Origin: Nitrospirota bacterium
GTDB taxonomy: Bacteria > Nitrospinota_A > UBA7883
Direction: 5' to 3'
Length of the DNA stretch: 64,000 nt
Assembly: GCA_024275315.1 (NCBI GenBank)
Contig: JAJRZK010000033.1
Location: forward strand, 20,237-84,236
The notes under the pieces are model-generated. The model was given only the letters and a program-made list of their open reading frames with translations, was not told the DNA's origin and did not search any database. A program made the translations under genes and the position numbers. This document shows positions 53,452 through 62,196 of this stretch, in pieces (within the stretch, counting starts at the first letter, position 1; each line of letters starts with the position of its first letter).

Positions 53452-54850
53452 CAATCGTATTCTCCTTGTGGACGACAGCGCGGAAAACCTGGAGCTTTTG
53501 TCTGTCCTGATCGAGCGTAACGACTGGGATTACGACACTGCCGACAGTGGTATTTCCGCCCTGCGCAAATTCGAAAATAACTATTACAACCTGGTCCTGG
53601 CGGACCTGATGATGCCGCAAATGAACGGGCTTGAGCTTCTCGACAGGATAAAGGAGGTGTGGCCCGCCACAGAGGTGGTGATAATCACCGCCCACGGGTC
53701 TATCCCAACGGCCATCGAGGCGATAAAAAAGGGCGCCTACAGCTATCTTCTTCGCCCCTTCGAGCCTGACGAGGTTGTGCTGATGATAAAAAAGATTTTC
53801 GAACTGCTGAAAATCAGGTCGGAAAACGAAATGCTGCGTGAGGAGCTTTCGCGGATTCTCAAGTTTGAAACCATCATCAGCAAAAGCTTCACGATGAAAA
53901 AAATCTTCGGCCTCATAGACAGCGTCGCCCCCACTAATTCCACAGTGCTGATCCAGGGAGAGTCGGGTGTGGGCAAAGAGTTGATCGCCAAGGCCATACA
54001 CAACCAGAGTCCGAGAGCGAATCAGCCATTTATCAAAGTCTCCTGCGCCGCTCTTCCGGAGATGTTGCTGGAATCGGAACTGTTCGGCCATGAAAAGGGC
54101 GCCTTCACAGGGGCCGTCGGTATGCGCAAGGGAAGGTTTGAGCTGGCGGACAACGGAACACTGTTTCTCGACGAGATAGGAGAAATATCACAATCGGTCC
54201 AGGTCAAGCTACTGCGGGCCATACAAGAGCTGGAGTTCGAGCGGATCGGCGGTACCAGGACCCTGAAGACAAACGCGCGCATCATATCCGCCACCAACAA
54301 AAACCTGGCCGAAGAGGTCAAAAAAGGAGCGTTCAGGGAGGACCTGTTTTACAGGCTCAACGTAATCGCCATGGAGGTTCCTCCGCTTCGGGAAAGGGCG
54401 GAGGATATTGCGCTTCTTGCGTATCATTTCCTGGAAAAGTACAGCACCGAGATGAATAAGGATATATCCGGCATATCAGACGAGGCGTTGGCGGTGATAG
54501 CGGGATACACATGGCCGGGCAACGTCCGCGAACTGCAAAACGCGATAGAACGGGCCGTTGTCCTGACCAAAAACAAAGCGATTGAAATCGAGGATCTTCC
54601 TGACAATATCAGGCCCCTGGCGACTTCTGTGATAATACCTGAAGACGACCCCGAAGAGATGCCTCCGCTACGAAAGGCAAAGTCGATCTGGGAGAAAAGT
54701 TATCTGGAAAAAGCGCTTTTGCGGCACAAGGGCAATATCTCCAGAACCGCCGAGGCGATAGAGCTGGCCCGGAAAAACCTGCAGGACAAGATCAAGCAAC
54801 ATGGAATAGACACATCAAGGTTCACCAACAAACAAATCGGGACAGGTTGA
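53444..54850 (+). CDS. NtrC-family sigma54-dependent response regulator
   Basis: The 468 residues have a receiver (1-125, ILLVDDSAENLELL, Asp in VLADLMMPQMNGLELL), an AAA+ domain (about 145-380) with Walker A GESGVGKE, the sigma54-contacting GAFTGA (about 220) and GTLFLDEIGE, and a Fis-type HTH at the end (NISRTAEAIELARKNLQDKIKQHGID). The conserved receiver lysine before Pro-Phe is Arg (LLRPFEP). It activates sigma54 promoters, targets unknown. It is divergent from galT; a cognate kinase is not adjacent, though the GAF kinase of the facing operon is the closest candidate. Confidence 0.93.
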   Translation: MNDNRILLVDDSAENLELLSVLIERNDWDYDTADSGISALRKFENNYYNLVLADLMMPQMNGLELLDRIKEVWPATEVVIITAHGSIPTAIEAIKKGAYSYLLRPFEPDEVVLMIKKIFELLKIRSENEMLREELSRILKFETIISKSFTMKKIFGLIDSVAPTNSTVLIQGESGVGKELIAKAIHNQSPRANQPFIKVSCAALPEMLLESELFGHEKGAFTGAVGMRKGRFELADNGTLFLDEIGEISQSVQVKLLRAIQELEFERIGGTRTLKTNARIISATNKNLAEEVKKGAFREDLFYRLNVIAMEVPPLRERAEDIALLAYHFLEKYSTEMNKDISGISDEALAVIAGYTWPGNVRELQNAIERAVVLTKNKAIEIEDLPDNIRPLATSVIIPEDDPEEMPPLRKAKSIWEKSYLEKALLRHKGNISRTAEAIELARKNLQDKIKQHGIDTSRFTNKQIGTG

Positions 54851-54958
54851 TCAAAGGAGGGATGTACAAACTGGTATAAAACCGGAGAACATTTCCCGGC
54901 GCATAAATTATTTTGAATTGGAGGCCGGGGAAATTAAATAAATAGTGGAGTTTTAATT

Positions 54959-56011
54959 ATGATCAAATTAATGGTTTTCATAGATGGAACATGGCTTTAC
55001 TCCAACTTGCGGCACCTGGCCAAGGAATGCAACCAGCCCAGTTTCTATATAGATTACGGCCTGCTCCCGCAACGTATCATAGAGGAGCTGGAAAGAACGG
55101 CCGGGATCAGGAACACGGACCTTGTTCGAACATTTCTGTTCGGCAGTTATCCTGTGAACTACGACCTCGTGGACGAAGACAGGGCCAGGAAACGCAAGGA
55201 TTTTTTCTCGCTTCTGCGGGAGGATTATCATTACGAAGTCGAAGCCTACCCGATCGACTATCAGCGCCACAGGATACTGTACGATGACAGGGTCCCCGAC
55301 AACAGCTTTTCTCCAAAGGAGAAATGTGTGGATATCGCTCTTGCCTCTTCCATGCTCTACCACGCCGCGATTTCCGGATCGTACGACATAGCCATTGCCG
55401 TGGTTGGCGACAAGGACTATTTTCCGTTGTTCCAGAAGGTAAGGAGCCTGGGCAAAAGGGTGGCCGTGGCCTCGATACAGCAGTCCTGCGCCAAGGTCTA
55501 TTCCAACAGGCATGATGAGCTGAAACTGAAGGATTTTCATATCATCTGGCTCAACGACCTGCTCGACAAGATAGTGTGGACGCCGGAAGAATCGTTGGTG
55601 GAATGCAAATCGCCGCTCCACATCGGGCCGAGCCAGATGACCACCACGGTGCGGCTGAGGGGGGGTCAGCCCTTTTTCTGTGACGAGTGCCGCCTGAAAT
55701 TCGCGGATCAAAAGGCCGAGCAACTAAGGGAATATACCAGCTCTGAAACAGAGAGCAAACCGGAGGAGTGCGATGCCCGGTTCCATTCCTATCATGAAGG
55801 CGTAATAGAAAACCTGATACCGGACAGGGGCTTTGGGTTTATCAAAAGAGCTGATGGAGCCAGCTTTTTTTTCCACGTGACCCACCTGACGAACATAGAG
55901 TGGGAAGCCTTGCAACCTGGCGCGAAAACCAGATTTACCATAATAAGAGAACCGGCGGGAGCAAAAGCCGGAGCGGTCGGTGAGGTGACCCTGATATCCG
56001 ATGAAGAGTGA
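54959..56011 (+). CDS. NYN-domain (PIN-like) nuclease fused to a cold-shock domain
   Basis: The 350 residues start after a good GTGGAG site. Residues 1-205 are an NYN domain of the LabA-like/PIN nuclease superfamily with metal-binding acidic residues in FIDGTWLY, KCVDIALASSML and VVGDKDYFPL. A short CDEC segment (about 240) follows. Residues about 280-345 are a cold-shock/S1-type fold with the RNA-binding GVIENLIPDRGFGFIKRADGASFFFHVTHL. It is probably an RNA nuclease whose RNA contact is made by the cold-shock domain. The target is unknown. It stands alone between NtrC and a small minus-strand gene. Confidence 0.85.
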   Translation: MIKLMVFIDGTWLYSNLRHLAKECNQPSFYIDYGLLPQRIIEELERTAGIRNTDLVRTFLFGSYPVNYDLVDEDRARKRKDFFSLLREDYHYEVEAYPIDYQRHRILYDDRVPDNSFSPKEKCVDIALASSMLYHAAISGSYDIAIAVVGDKDYFPLFQKVRSLGKRVAVASIQQSCAKVYSNRHDELKLKDFHIIWLNDLLDKIVWTPEESLVECKSPLHIGPSQMTTTVRLRGGQPFFCDECRLKFADQKAEQLREYTSSETESKPEECDARFHSYHEGVIENLIPDRGFGFIKRADGASFFFHVTHLTNIEWEALQPGAKTRFTIIREPAGAKAGAVGEVTLISDEE

Positions 56012-56064
56012 CACCTTCTGCAAGAATGGAAACAGTGATCCTCCTCGTGGCTTTAACAGATTTT

Positions 56065-56331
56065 TTACATGAGTATCACCTCCAGGCTTTCCACCTCGGC
56101 GTCGAGAGCCTTGACGATCCGACGCGCGTCATCGAGAAAATCGGGGGCGACCAGCGCTTCGACGACACCGTTGACCTTGTCGATAGTGCGCGGCACACCG
56201 ATATGATCGTATGATTCGAAGATCAGCGCCACATACGCTATGTCGGCCGGGTTCATTTTCAGAACCACCCGGCGACATTTGCCGGCGGAGTCTGGCAATG
56301 GCACACACATTTTTTTTGGCGGCGGTTTCAT
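56065..56331 (-). CDS. DUF4911-like small protein
   Basis: The 88 residues contain VVLKMNPADIAYVALIFESYDHIGVPRTIDKVNGVVEALVAPDFLDDARRIVKAL, the pattern of DUF4911, a small alpha/beta family common in deltaproteobacteria and relatives. The Pro/Lys-rich start (MKPPPKKMCVPLPD) may be trimmed if translation begins at the second Met. Function is unknown. Confidence 0.65.
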   Translation of the reverse strand: MKPPPKKMCVPLPDSAGKCRRVVLKMNPADIAYVALIFESYDHIGVPRTIDKVNGVVEALVAPDFLDDARRIVKALDAEVESLEVILM

Positions 56332-56424
56332 GGTCCAAGTAAAGATACTATCATGCCCGTTCTTTAGGGGATCATTTTACCATGACGCCATAAGCGTACA
56401 TTTGAGTTTTTTTGAGATACCAGC

Positions 56425-57252
56425 GTGTTGAAAGACGATTACAGACCAAAAGCCCTCTCCGCCTGCGCGGCAATCGCCATACTGCCTCTGCTGGCCTCTT
56501 TTTCAGGTTTGGCCTGCGCCCCGAAAGACAGGATAAAAAAACAGATCCCCGCATCCAGACCCGCCCCGGGGACGTCAGGAAAAAAGCCGGGCGGTTACCT
56601 GAAAACAACCAGGCCCTACACAATTATGGGAATGACGTATTATCCGCTGGCGGACGCTTATGGCTATGAGAAAGTCGGTATCGCTTCATGGTATGGAAAA
56701 AAGTTCCACGGCAGACCCACCGCCAACGGGGAAACATACAACATGTATGGAATTTCCGCCGCCCATAAAACATTGCCGCTGGGCACCATGGTGGAGGTGA
56801 CCAGGCTCGATACGAATAAAAAAATCGTCGTCAGAATAAACGACCGTGGTCCATTCGTCGCCAAAAGAATAATAGACCTGTCGTACGGCGCCGCAAAGAG
56901 GCTGGGCATGACGGACAGGGGCACGGCGAAAGTCCGTGTGGTGGCCCTCGCCAGGGGGCGGCCCGGCCCGCGTGGCGGTCCCCCGGTGGTCGTCAAACCT
57001 CCCCCCGACTTCAACAAGGGAAGGTTCTGGGTGCAGGTGGGCGCGTTAGGGGTGCGTAAAAACGCTGAAAGAGTGCGGGAGCGTCTTCTGTTTCCTGTGG
57101 AGCGAATTCGTCTGGAGCCGTATAAACATATGAACGGCGACACACTGACACGGGTGAGAATCGGCCCGTTTACAGACATTGACGCCGCCGACGAGGCTTT
57201 GGCTTCGGCGGACAGACAGGGATTTAACACCGCGTTTGTGGTGGCGGAGTGA
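56425..57252 (+). CDS. rlpA: RlpA-like septal lytic transglycosylase with SPOR domain
   Basis: The 275 residues start at a GTG. The N-terminus is a signal peptide ending in a cysteine (LASFSGLAC), a poor but possible lipobox, so the protein is exported and may be a lipoprotein. The double-psi beta-barrel (about 85-180: VGIASWYGKKFHGRPTANGETYNMYGISAAHKTLPLGTMVEV, VVRINDRGPFVAKRIIDLS) is the RlpA catalytic domain. The C-terminal SPOR domain (about 200-275, FWVQVGALGVRKNAERVRERLL) binds denuded septal glycan. It helps separate daughter cells and overlaps the next gene by one base. Confidence 0.9.
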   Translation: MLKDDYRPKALSACAAIAILPLLASFSGLACAPKDRIKKQIPASRPAPGTSGKKPGGYLKTTRPYTIMGMTYYPLADAYGYEKVGIASWYGKKFHGRPTANGETYNMYGISAAHKTLPLGTMVEVTRLDTNKKIVVRINDRGPFVAKRIIDLSYGAAKRLGMTDRGTAKVRVVALARGRPGPRGGPPVVVKPPPDFNKGRFWVQVGALGVRKNAERVRERLLFPVERIRLEPYKHMNGDTLTRVRIGPFTDIDAADEALASADRQGFNTAFVVAE

Positions 57253-57866
57253 TGGTTTTCAGGATAGCTGTTATCGGGCTGTTATCAATGGTTGTCACTC
57301 AAGGCCCCTCGTGGTCCGGGGAAAATCATGTATACAAATGGACCGGCGCGAACGGGTCGGTGCACGTCTCCGGCTCCATAGAGGCTGTTCCGAAAGCATA
57401 CCGTGAATCGGCCAGCAAAATCATGTTGATAACCGTGGACTCCATTTCGCGGGAGAGCAGAAACCGGGCGGTGTCGGCTAAGGGATCGGCGAATGTGGCG
57501 TTTACAAGAGACAGGGGCCGGATTATAGTTTCAGCGATGTTCAACCAGGCTGTTGGTCGCAAAGCCATAATCGACACCGGATCCGAGTGGGTCACCATAA
57601 CAACCAAGCTGGCCGGAGCCCTGGGCCATAATATCCGATCGGCGCCACAGGTATGGGTGTCGACCCATGGAGGAGCGAGGCTGGCTCCTGTTATAACCCT
57701 GGACAGCGTCCGGGTCGGCGACGCTGTGGCAAAGAAGCTCAAGGCGGTTGTGCTCAATTTCGCGGGCAGGGGGCAGGTGAGCGCGGTGTTGGGGATGAAT
57801 TACCTGTCTGCGTTCGTCATGGATGTAAACAACTCCACACGGCGCCTCTCCTTGACCGCACCTTGA
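57252..57866 (+). CDS. Exported retropepsin-like aspartic protease (short form)
   Basis: The 204 residues start at the ATG that overlaps the rlpA stop (TGATG). A signal peptide (IAVIGLLSMVVTQGPSWSG) predicts export. A short DUF4124-like start (YKWTGANGSVHVSGSIEAVPKAYR) precedes the retropepsin half-site AIIDTGSEWVTITTKLAGALGH and the region SAVLGMNYLSAFVMDVN. The catalytic Asp motif is DTGS, and the protein must dimerise to be active. It is related to the 263-residue protein at 31.5 kb but lacks its helical C-terminal part. Coupling to rlpA suggests a role at the cell wall or septum. Confidence 0.75.
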   Translation: MVFRIAVIGLLSMVVTQGPSWSGENHVYKWTGANGSVHVSGSIEAVPKAYRESASKIMLITVDSISRESRNRAVSAKGSANVAFTRDRGRIIVSAMFNQAVGRKAIIDTGSEWVTITTKLAGALGHNIRSAPQVWVSTHGGARLAPVITLDSVRVGDAVAKKLKAVVLNFAGRGQVSAVLGMNYLSAFVMDVNNSTRRLSLTAP

Positions 57867-57891
57867 AACGTAGCCGCATAAAACCGGCAGG

Positions 57892-58992
57892 TCAGTTAGG
57901 ATCCGTCTTTTCTTTCGGGCCGTTGTAAAATTCCGAGTTCAGATAAACAGAATCCATCTCCGCAAGTATCACCTTGATAGTGGCCGCCGCAGGGACGGCC
58001 AACAGCACACCGATAAAACCGAAAAACCCGCCGCCGACAAGGAGCGACGCCATCACGGCGACCGGATGGAGGCCGACGGCCTTTTCCAGAACCCGTGGCG
58101 AGATAATGAAACCCTCTATGGCCTGGGCGACACCGAACAGGCCGAGCACCATCGCCAGATGCGCAAAATCTCCAAAATTCAGATAACACATCAGCAATGC
58201 CGGAGCCAGGCCGATAAAAACGGGCAGGTAGGGGACGATGTTCGACAGGCCCGCCACGATTCCGATAAAAAGGCCCATCGGCACTCCAATCATAAAAAGG
58301 CCGGTGGATAATATCACCGCCATAAACAGCGCCACGATAAGCTGCCCTCTGAAAAAACCGCTCAGCACGGCGTCTATTTTACCTATTATTTCCAGGGTTC
58401 TCTCTTTGTGGGAATGCGGAATTCTTTTGGACACAGCCGCTGTTATTATGTCGAAATCCTTGAGCAGATAAAATGTGGCCACAGGTATCACGACGAGGTT
58501 GAACAGCGCGACAACCAGGCCCATGGCGCCAGCCAGACCCGACCAGACACCGGACAACAGCGCCCTTAGCGCCCTGATAGGGATATCGCCAAGGGTTTTC
58601 ATGGTTTCTTTTATTTGCTCTTTTACCTGTTGCGGGTCGATATCCGGAATGCTTTGCACTAGGGGAGTTATTTTTTTCTCGAGTTTGTCGATATAACCCG
58701 GTAGATTTTCACCCAGATTTTCCACCTGGTCCCATATCATCGGCGCCAGGAAAACGGCGATTCCTAGAAACAAGACAGACAATATCGACAACAAAAAAAT
58801 AATCGCGGCGGACCTGTTTATACGGAACTTTTCAAGCCTGTCTATGAGAGGGTCGAGAAGATAAGCAAACACAAAAGCCACACAGAACGGAAACAGCGCC
58901 GTCCGCGCGGCGTACACCAGCCACAAAACCGCCAGGGCGCCGGTTATTCCAACAGCCACTCTCGTCACCCGCCTCATCAGCAGATCATCCAT
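57892..58992 (-). CDS. AI-2E family transporter
   Basis: The product has 366 residues from the ATG at 58992, which overlaps the previous gene by 8 bases; an ATG at 59028 would overlap by 44. Helices include VAVGITGALAVLWLVY, ALFPFCVAFVFAYLLDPLIDRLEKF and ALVVAVALF-type segments. The C-terminal signature GLFIGIVAGLSNIVPYLPVFIGLAPALLMCYLNFG and IISPRVLEKAVGLHPVAVMASLLVGGGFFGFIGVLLAVPAAATIKVIL is typical of the YdiK/PerM/TqsA family. Some members export the quorum signal AI-2 or act as Na+/H+ antiporters. The substrate here is unknown. Confidence 0.9.
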   Translation of the reverse strand: MDDLLMRRVTRVAVGITGALAVLWLVYAARTALFPFCVAFVFAYLLDPLIDRLEKFRINRSAAIIFLLSILSVLFLGIAVFLAPMIWDQVENLGENLPGYIDKLEKKITPLVQSIPDIDPQQVKEQIKETMKTLGDIPIRALRALLSGVWSGLAGAMGLVVALFNLVVIPVATFYLLKDFDIITAAVSKRIPHSHKERTLEIIGKIDAVLSGFFRGQLIVALFMAVILSTGLFMIGVPMGLFIGIVAGLSNIVPYLPVFIGLAPALLMCYLNFGDFAHLAMVLGLFGVAQAIEGFIISPRVLEKAVGLHPVAVMASLLVGGGFFGFIGVLLAVPAAATIKVILAEMDSVYLNSEFYNGPKEKTDPN

Positions 58993-59887
58993 CTGTAAGC
59001 TCTTTGAGGTCGCGCCATTTACTTGCAACTGTAAGCGCCAGGTCCTGGCTTATTACCCTGGCGGTGGCCTGTATGGTTTCACGGCTCGCTTTAAGCATGT
59101 CCCCGTCATCGTTATGCCCTGTTTGCGTTCTTTGCGCGATCATGGCGCCACCAGGCATCTTCCGGATTGAGACGGTGATTACCACCTCTACACCCTCCCC
59201 GTCACCCATGGGAACAGTCCCGACTGTTGTCTTTCCGAAAAGCGCCATATCCGCCTTTAATACCTTGCCGACGGTAGCGGCGGCGAGCGGGTCTCCGTTT
59301 ATCGCCGCCAGCGACTCTGTTTCCAGCTTTGCCTTGCGAACATCGCTCCTGTCGGCCACCAGAAAACCCCTCTGGCGGAAATTGCTCGCAATTATCTCCT
59401 CCGACAGGGACGCAAACAGCAGTAAATCGTCACCCGACATGAAGGTGGAGCTTTGTTCCTTTATAATTATGACCAGTTTTGGAAGCTGTCTCTTCTTCGA
59501 TCTTACGCCTGATACGCTGACTTTACCCCGTATGGTGTCCAGGAAAAGGGTAACCTGCAACCGGGCGGTAAGCTTGCCCCGGGCGTGGTCTATCACTTCA
59601 TCTAGGAACTTGTAGCTACTGACAAAATCCTTCCCTTTCGAGACGATCCGCTCCTGGATCAGCTCCTTTTTCGCCTCCAGCTCTTCCGGGGGAACTATTC
59701 CCGCCACCGCCAGGTACGCCGCCGACCGGAAAGCTTTTCTCAGCGCTCTTTCCCGCGCCTGATAATAGTTTTCGTCCAGCACGTCCACAGTGGCTTCCGC
59801 CGAAACAGTGACAAGCTCCGGTTCGCCGGCGGTCGCGTCGAAGACGACCAAGACCAGGGTCAATTGAACAATTAGTAACGCACGCAT
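58985..59887 (-). CDS. FlgT-like periplasmic protein
   Basis: The 300 residues begin with a signal peptide (LLIVQLTLVLVVFDATA). The N-terminal third (VTVSAEATVDVLDENYYQARERALRKAFRSAAYLAVAGIV) has the pattern of the FlgT/flagellar assembly protein T N-terminal domain and related exported proteins. The middle (KLVIIIKEQSS, FASLSEEIIASNFRQRGFLVADRSDV) is alpha/beta and resembles a CsgG/FlgT-M-type domain. No flagellar gene is near, so a general outer-membrane or lipoprotein-assembly role is as likely. It is coupled to the AI-2E gene downstream. Confidence 0.6.
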   Translation of the reverse strand: MRALLIVQLTLVLVVFDATAGEPELVTVSAEATVDVLDENYYQARERALRKAFRSAAYLAVAGIVPPEELEAKKELIQERIVSKGKDFVSSYKFLDEVIDHARGKLTARLQVTLFLDTIRGKVSVSGVRSKKRQLPKLVIIIKEQSSTFMSGDDLLLFASLSEEIIASNFRQRGFLVADRSDVRKAKLETESLAAINGDPLAAATVGKVLKADMALFGKTTVGTVPMGDGEGVEVVITVSIRKMPGGAMIAQRTQTGHNDDGDMLKASRETIQATARVISQDLALTVASKWRDLKELTDG

Positions 59888-60002
59888 GCCACCAAGTATA
59901 GTCCAAAACCCGAAACATCATCAAACCGGTGAGCGGTCGGCGAAAAACAGGGCAGGGCTGACACTGCCATAGCCGGAGCTATCGGGGTCCGGATGACGCG
60001 CG

Positions 60003-61442
60003 TCAATCAGACAGCCACGAAAGAAACGCTCTTTTTACGGCCGGGTCTTCCTCCATATTCCGCCTGGCTCCATCAAAGCTAACGCCGGTGACTTTATCAT
60101 ACTCCGGCCAGGGTGCGTCCGGAGATACGGCTTCTATCCCCCCCAGACGGATCCCGCCTGGTGACGTCGTGTAAATTGGAGCGGGGCTGGATCCGGCCAG
60201 CTTTTCAAAATCCCTGCGGTAACTGTAAAGGCTGCCGGAGGTGATGACTTCGCTGTCGAAATAGTTTCGTTCCACCACGATATCCTTTTGCCCGGTGGCC
60301 GGTTCGCCAACTATGGCCGGAACCGTGTGGCTTGCGTATTTGCATGCGTTATGGAATCCGAAATCGTGGCCGAACAATATTATGCGTGACGCTCCCATTT
60401 TTATAGCCGTCTCCAGAGCCAGGCACGACACGGACCCCCCCGAATTGAAAACACCCGCCTCCCTCGCCCACCTGTTGGCCGGGTCCGGATATTTGTCCGG
60501 GTCTATAAAGCCGAAAAACATCGGACCAGTCCAGCTCGACACGACGCCTGGATCTGACGTCGGCAACAGTCCCAACGGCAAGTCGAACCTGCGGGCAAGC
60601 TCAAAATGAAGCCTGCTACTTGGTTGCGGGTCCGCGGTGAACAGCATGTCCGGTACAATTCCTGCGTTCATCAGCGCCGGTGCGGCGGTGTCGGCCGCCA
60701 GAATTATTACACGCGAGCGCACGCCCGAAAGAAACGGAGCGGTCAGGTCCAGAGAGGGACCCGCCCCCACAACCGCGACTGCGGATCCGTTAGCTGACGC
60801 GTTAAGTTGGTCGATCCCGCAGGAGCTTAGTGTCGTGTGAAGATTGGCTTTGAAATTCTCTTTTTCAAGTTCCCCGAAGATAGTGGGAAAGCGACGCTCC
60901 ATCCGGATCATCTCCATCGCGTTTAACAACCTGGGAAACCCTTCCGGGACCAGTTGATAGGATGGCATATGGATGACCAGGCGGGTTGTGGCCGGGTTAA
61001 GAGTCTTGAAAATTTTCGATAATGAATCAAGTATCGACGTCTCGCTCCCGCCGCAAACCAGCTCTATCCGGGGATCGAGCAATAAACCCGGATCGCTTGT
61101 CACGAACAACGCGGCCCTGATCAGCGATCCGTTCGCTTCCACCACCACCAGCCTGCCGTCGGCCCCTATCGCTTCAAGTAATGGATGGATATGGTGCCCC
61201 AGCCCGATTCCATACAAAACCACGCTGTCACCAGGTGTTATTCCCTGGCTGGAGGCGAAGGTTACGGCTTCTGCGACAGGGTCATATGCGCTACACAGCC
61301 TGATGGAGCCAACCCTACCTGTCGGCGGTCCCTTTTTTGAGCGTTCGACTATGGCGAGGTCCGTGGCTTGTTCCACGATTTTCCCTATTTGATCGAACCT
61401 CCGGCGCAGGGGGGCCATCAGTGCGTCGTTAATCTCAGGCAT
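60003..61442 (-). CDS. DUF115 / motility-associated factor (MptE-like) protein
   Basis: The 479 residues have no signal. The N-terminal region (DSVVLYGIGLGHHIHPLLEAIGADGRLVVVEANGSLIRAALF) resembles a Rossmann-like domain. The central NASANGSAVAVVGAGPSLDLTAPFL, VIILAADTAAPALMNAGIVPDMLFTADPQPSSRLHFE and the late SGGSVSCLALETAIKMGASRIILFGHDF form the DUF115/6-hydroxymethylpterin pyrophosphokinase-like domain. Maf proteins with this domain glycosylate flagellin with nonulosonic acids in several bacteria. No flagellin or sugar-acid genes are present here, so the acceptor is unknown. Confidence 0.85.
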   Translation of the reverse strand: MPEINDALMAPLRRRFDQIGKIVEQATDLAIVERSKKGPPTGRVGSIRLCSAYDPVAEAVTFASSQGITPGDSVVLYGIGLGHHIHPLLEAIGADGRLVVVEANGSLIRAALFVTSDPGLLLDPRIELVCGGSETSILDSLSKIFKTLNPATTRLVIHMPSYQLVPEGFPRLLNAMEMIRMERRFPTIFGELEKENFKANLHTTLSSCGIDQLNASANGSAVAVVGAGPSLDLTAPFLSGVRSRVIILAADTAAPALMNAGIVPDMLFTADPQPSSRLHFELARRFDLPLGLLPTSDPGVVSSWTGPMFFGFIDPDKYPDPANRWAREAGVFNSGGSVSCLALETAIKMGASRIILFGHDFGFHNACKYASHTVPAIVGEPATGQKDIVVERNYFDSEVITSGSLYSYRRDFEKLAGSSPAPIYTTSPGGIRLGGIEAVSPDAPWPEYDKVTGVSFDGARRNMEEDPAVKRAFLSWLSD

Positions 61443-61543
61443 GCGGATATAATGAATAATTCACTGTCGTTACACTGCTTTTGGAGCCCGGTGACGTGGC
61501 CGGAAATATAACTCCATGCGGCAAGATCCGCTGAACGGCTTGT

Positions 61544-61843
61544 TCAATCAGCGTCAAAGATGGAATGGGGCTTTGTGGGGGCTTCCTTTTTCGCCTCTTC
61601 CAGCGAGGCTTGAAAAAGCTCTTCGGACAGTTTTCTCTTTTCTTCCTGGGACTGCTTGATGTTGGCAAAAATTGAATCCCGTTTTTCCCTGTCCTGCTCC
61701 GATTTTATAAATGCGTCGTCAAGCCGGTTGCCTGTGCTCTGCTCGATAATGGGCTTTCTGGTTTCCAGAATCTTGCCGTTGGTCCTGTCTACAATCAGGA
61801 TGGAATCACAGCATGGACATTTGATCCTGATCTCTCTTTCCAT
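61544..61843 (-). CDS. Small zinc-ribbon-like protein with charged helix
   Basis: The 99 residues start with IRIKCPCCDSILIVDRTNGKILET, a CxxC that resembles half of a zinc ribbon. The rest is a charged helix with repeated Glu/Lys (KSEQDREKRDSIFANIKQSQEEKRKLSEELFQASLEEAKKE), likely a coiled coil. Similar small proteins often lie beside tatA and protein kinases in deltaproteobacteria. It follows tatA by 12 bp on the same strand. Function is unknown. Confidence 0.65.
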   Translation of the reverse strand: MEREIRIKCPCCDSILIVDRTNGKILETRKPIIEQSTGNRLDDAFIKSEQDREKRDSIFANIKQSQEEKRKLSEELFQASLEEAKKEAPTKPHSIFDAD

Positions 61844-61855
61844 GAGACAACACCA

Positions 61856-62059
61856 CTATTGACCGGGGTTATCCTTGCTTTCCCCGCCAGGCTCTTTGTT
61901 GGCCGAGTCAAGCTCTTTTTCAGTTTCGCTGATTGACGTTTTAAAATTCCTGATCCCCTTGCCAATGCCAGACCCGATTTCCGGCAGGCGGCGGGCTCCA
62001 AACACTATAAGCAAGATGACCAGTATGATAATAAGCTCAGGCATACCGATTCCGAACAT
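61856..62059 (-). CDS. tatA: Twin-arginine translocase subunit TatA/TatE
   Basis: TatA oligomers form the pore that exports folded proteins with twin-arginine signals. The 67 residues have the standard form: N-terminal membrane helix ([35 protein letters not shown]), the FGxxxLPE-like hinge ([10 protein letters not shown]) and an amphipathic helix, then an acidic tail. tatB and tatC are not in the window. Some bacteria use a single bifunctional TatA/E. Confidence 0.92.
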   Translation of the reverse strand: MFGIGMPELIIILVILLIVFGARRLPEIGSGIGKGIRNFKTSISETEKELDSANKEPGGESKDNPGQ

Positions 62060-62196
62060 GATCCACTCCCAAGTTTAGCTAAAACATGATTTTATCCGTT
62101 AAAGCGTGAATTAACCATCAAAAAAGGCGCCTAACCTGAATCACAGGCAAAACCCGGAGGGAAAATATAAATCGCTCTCACTTCTCCTTGTCTATA

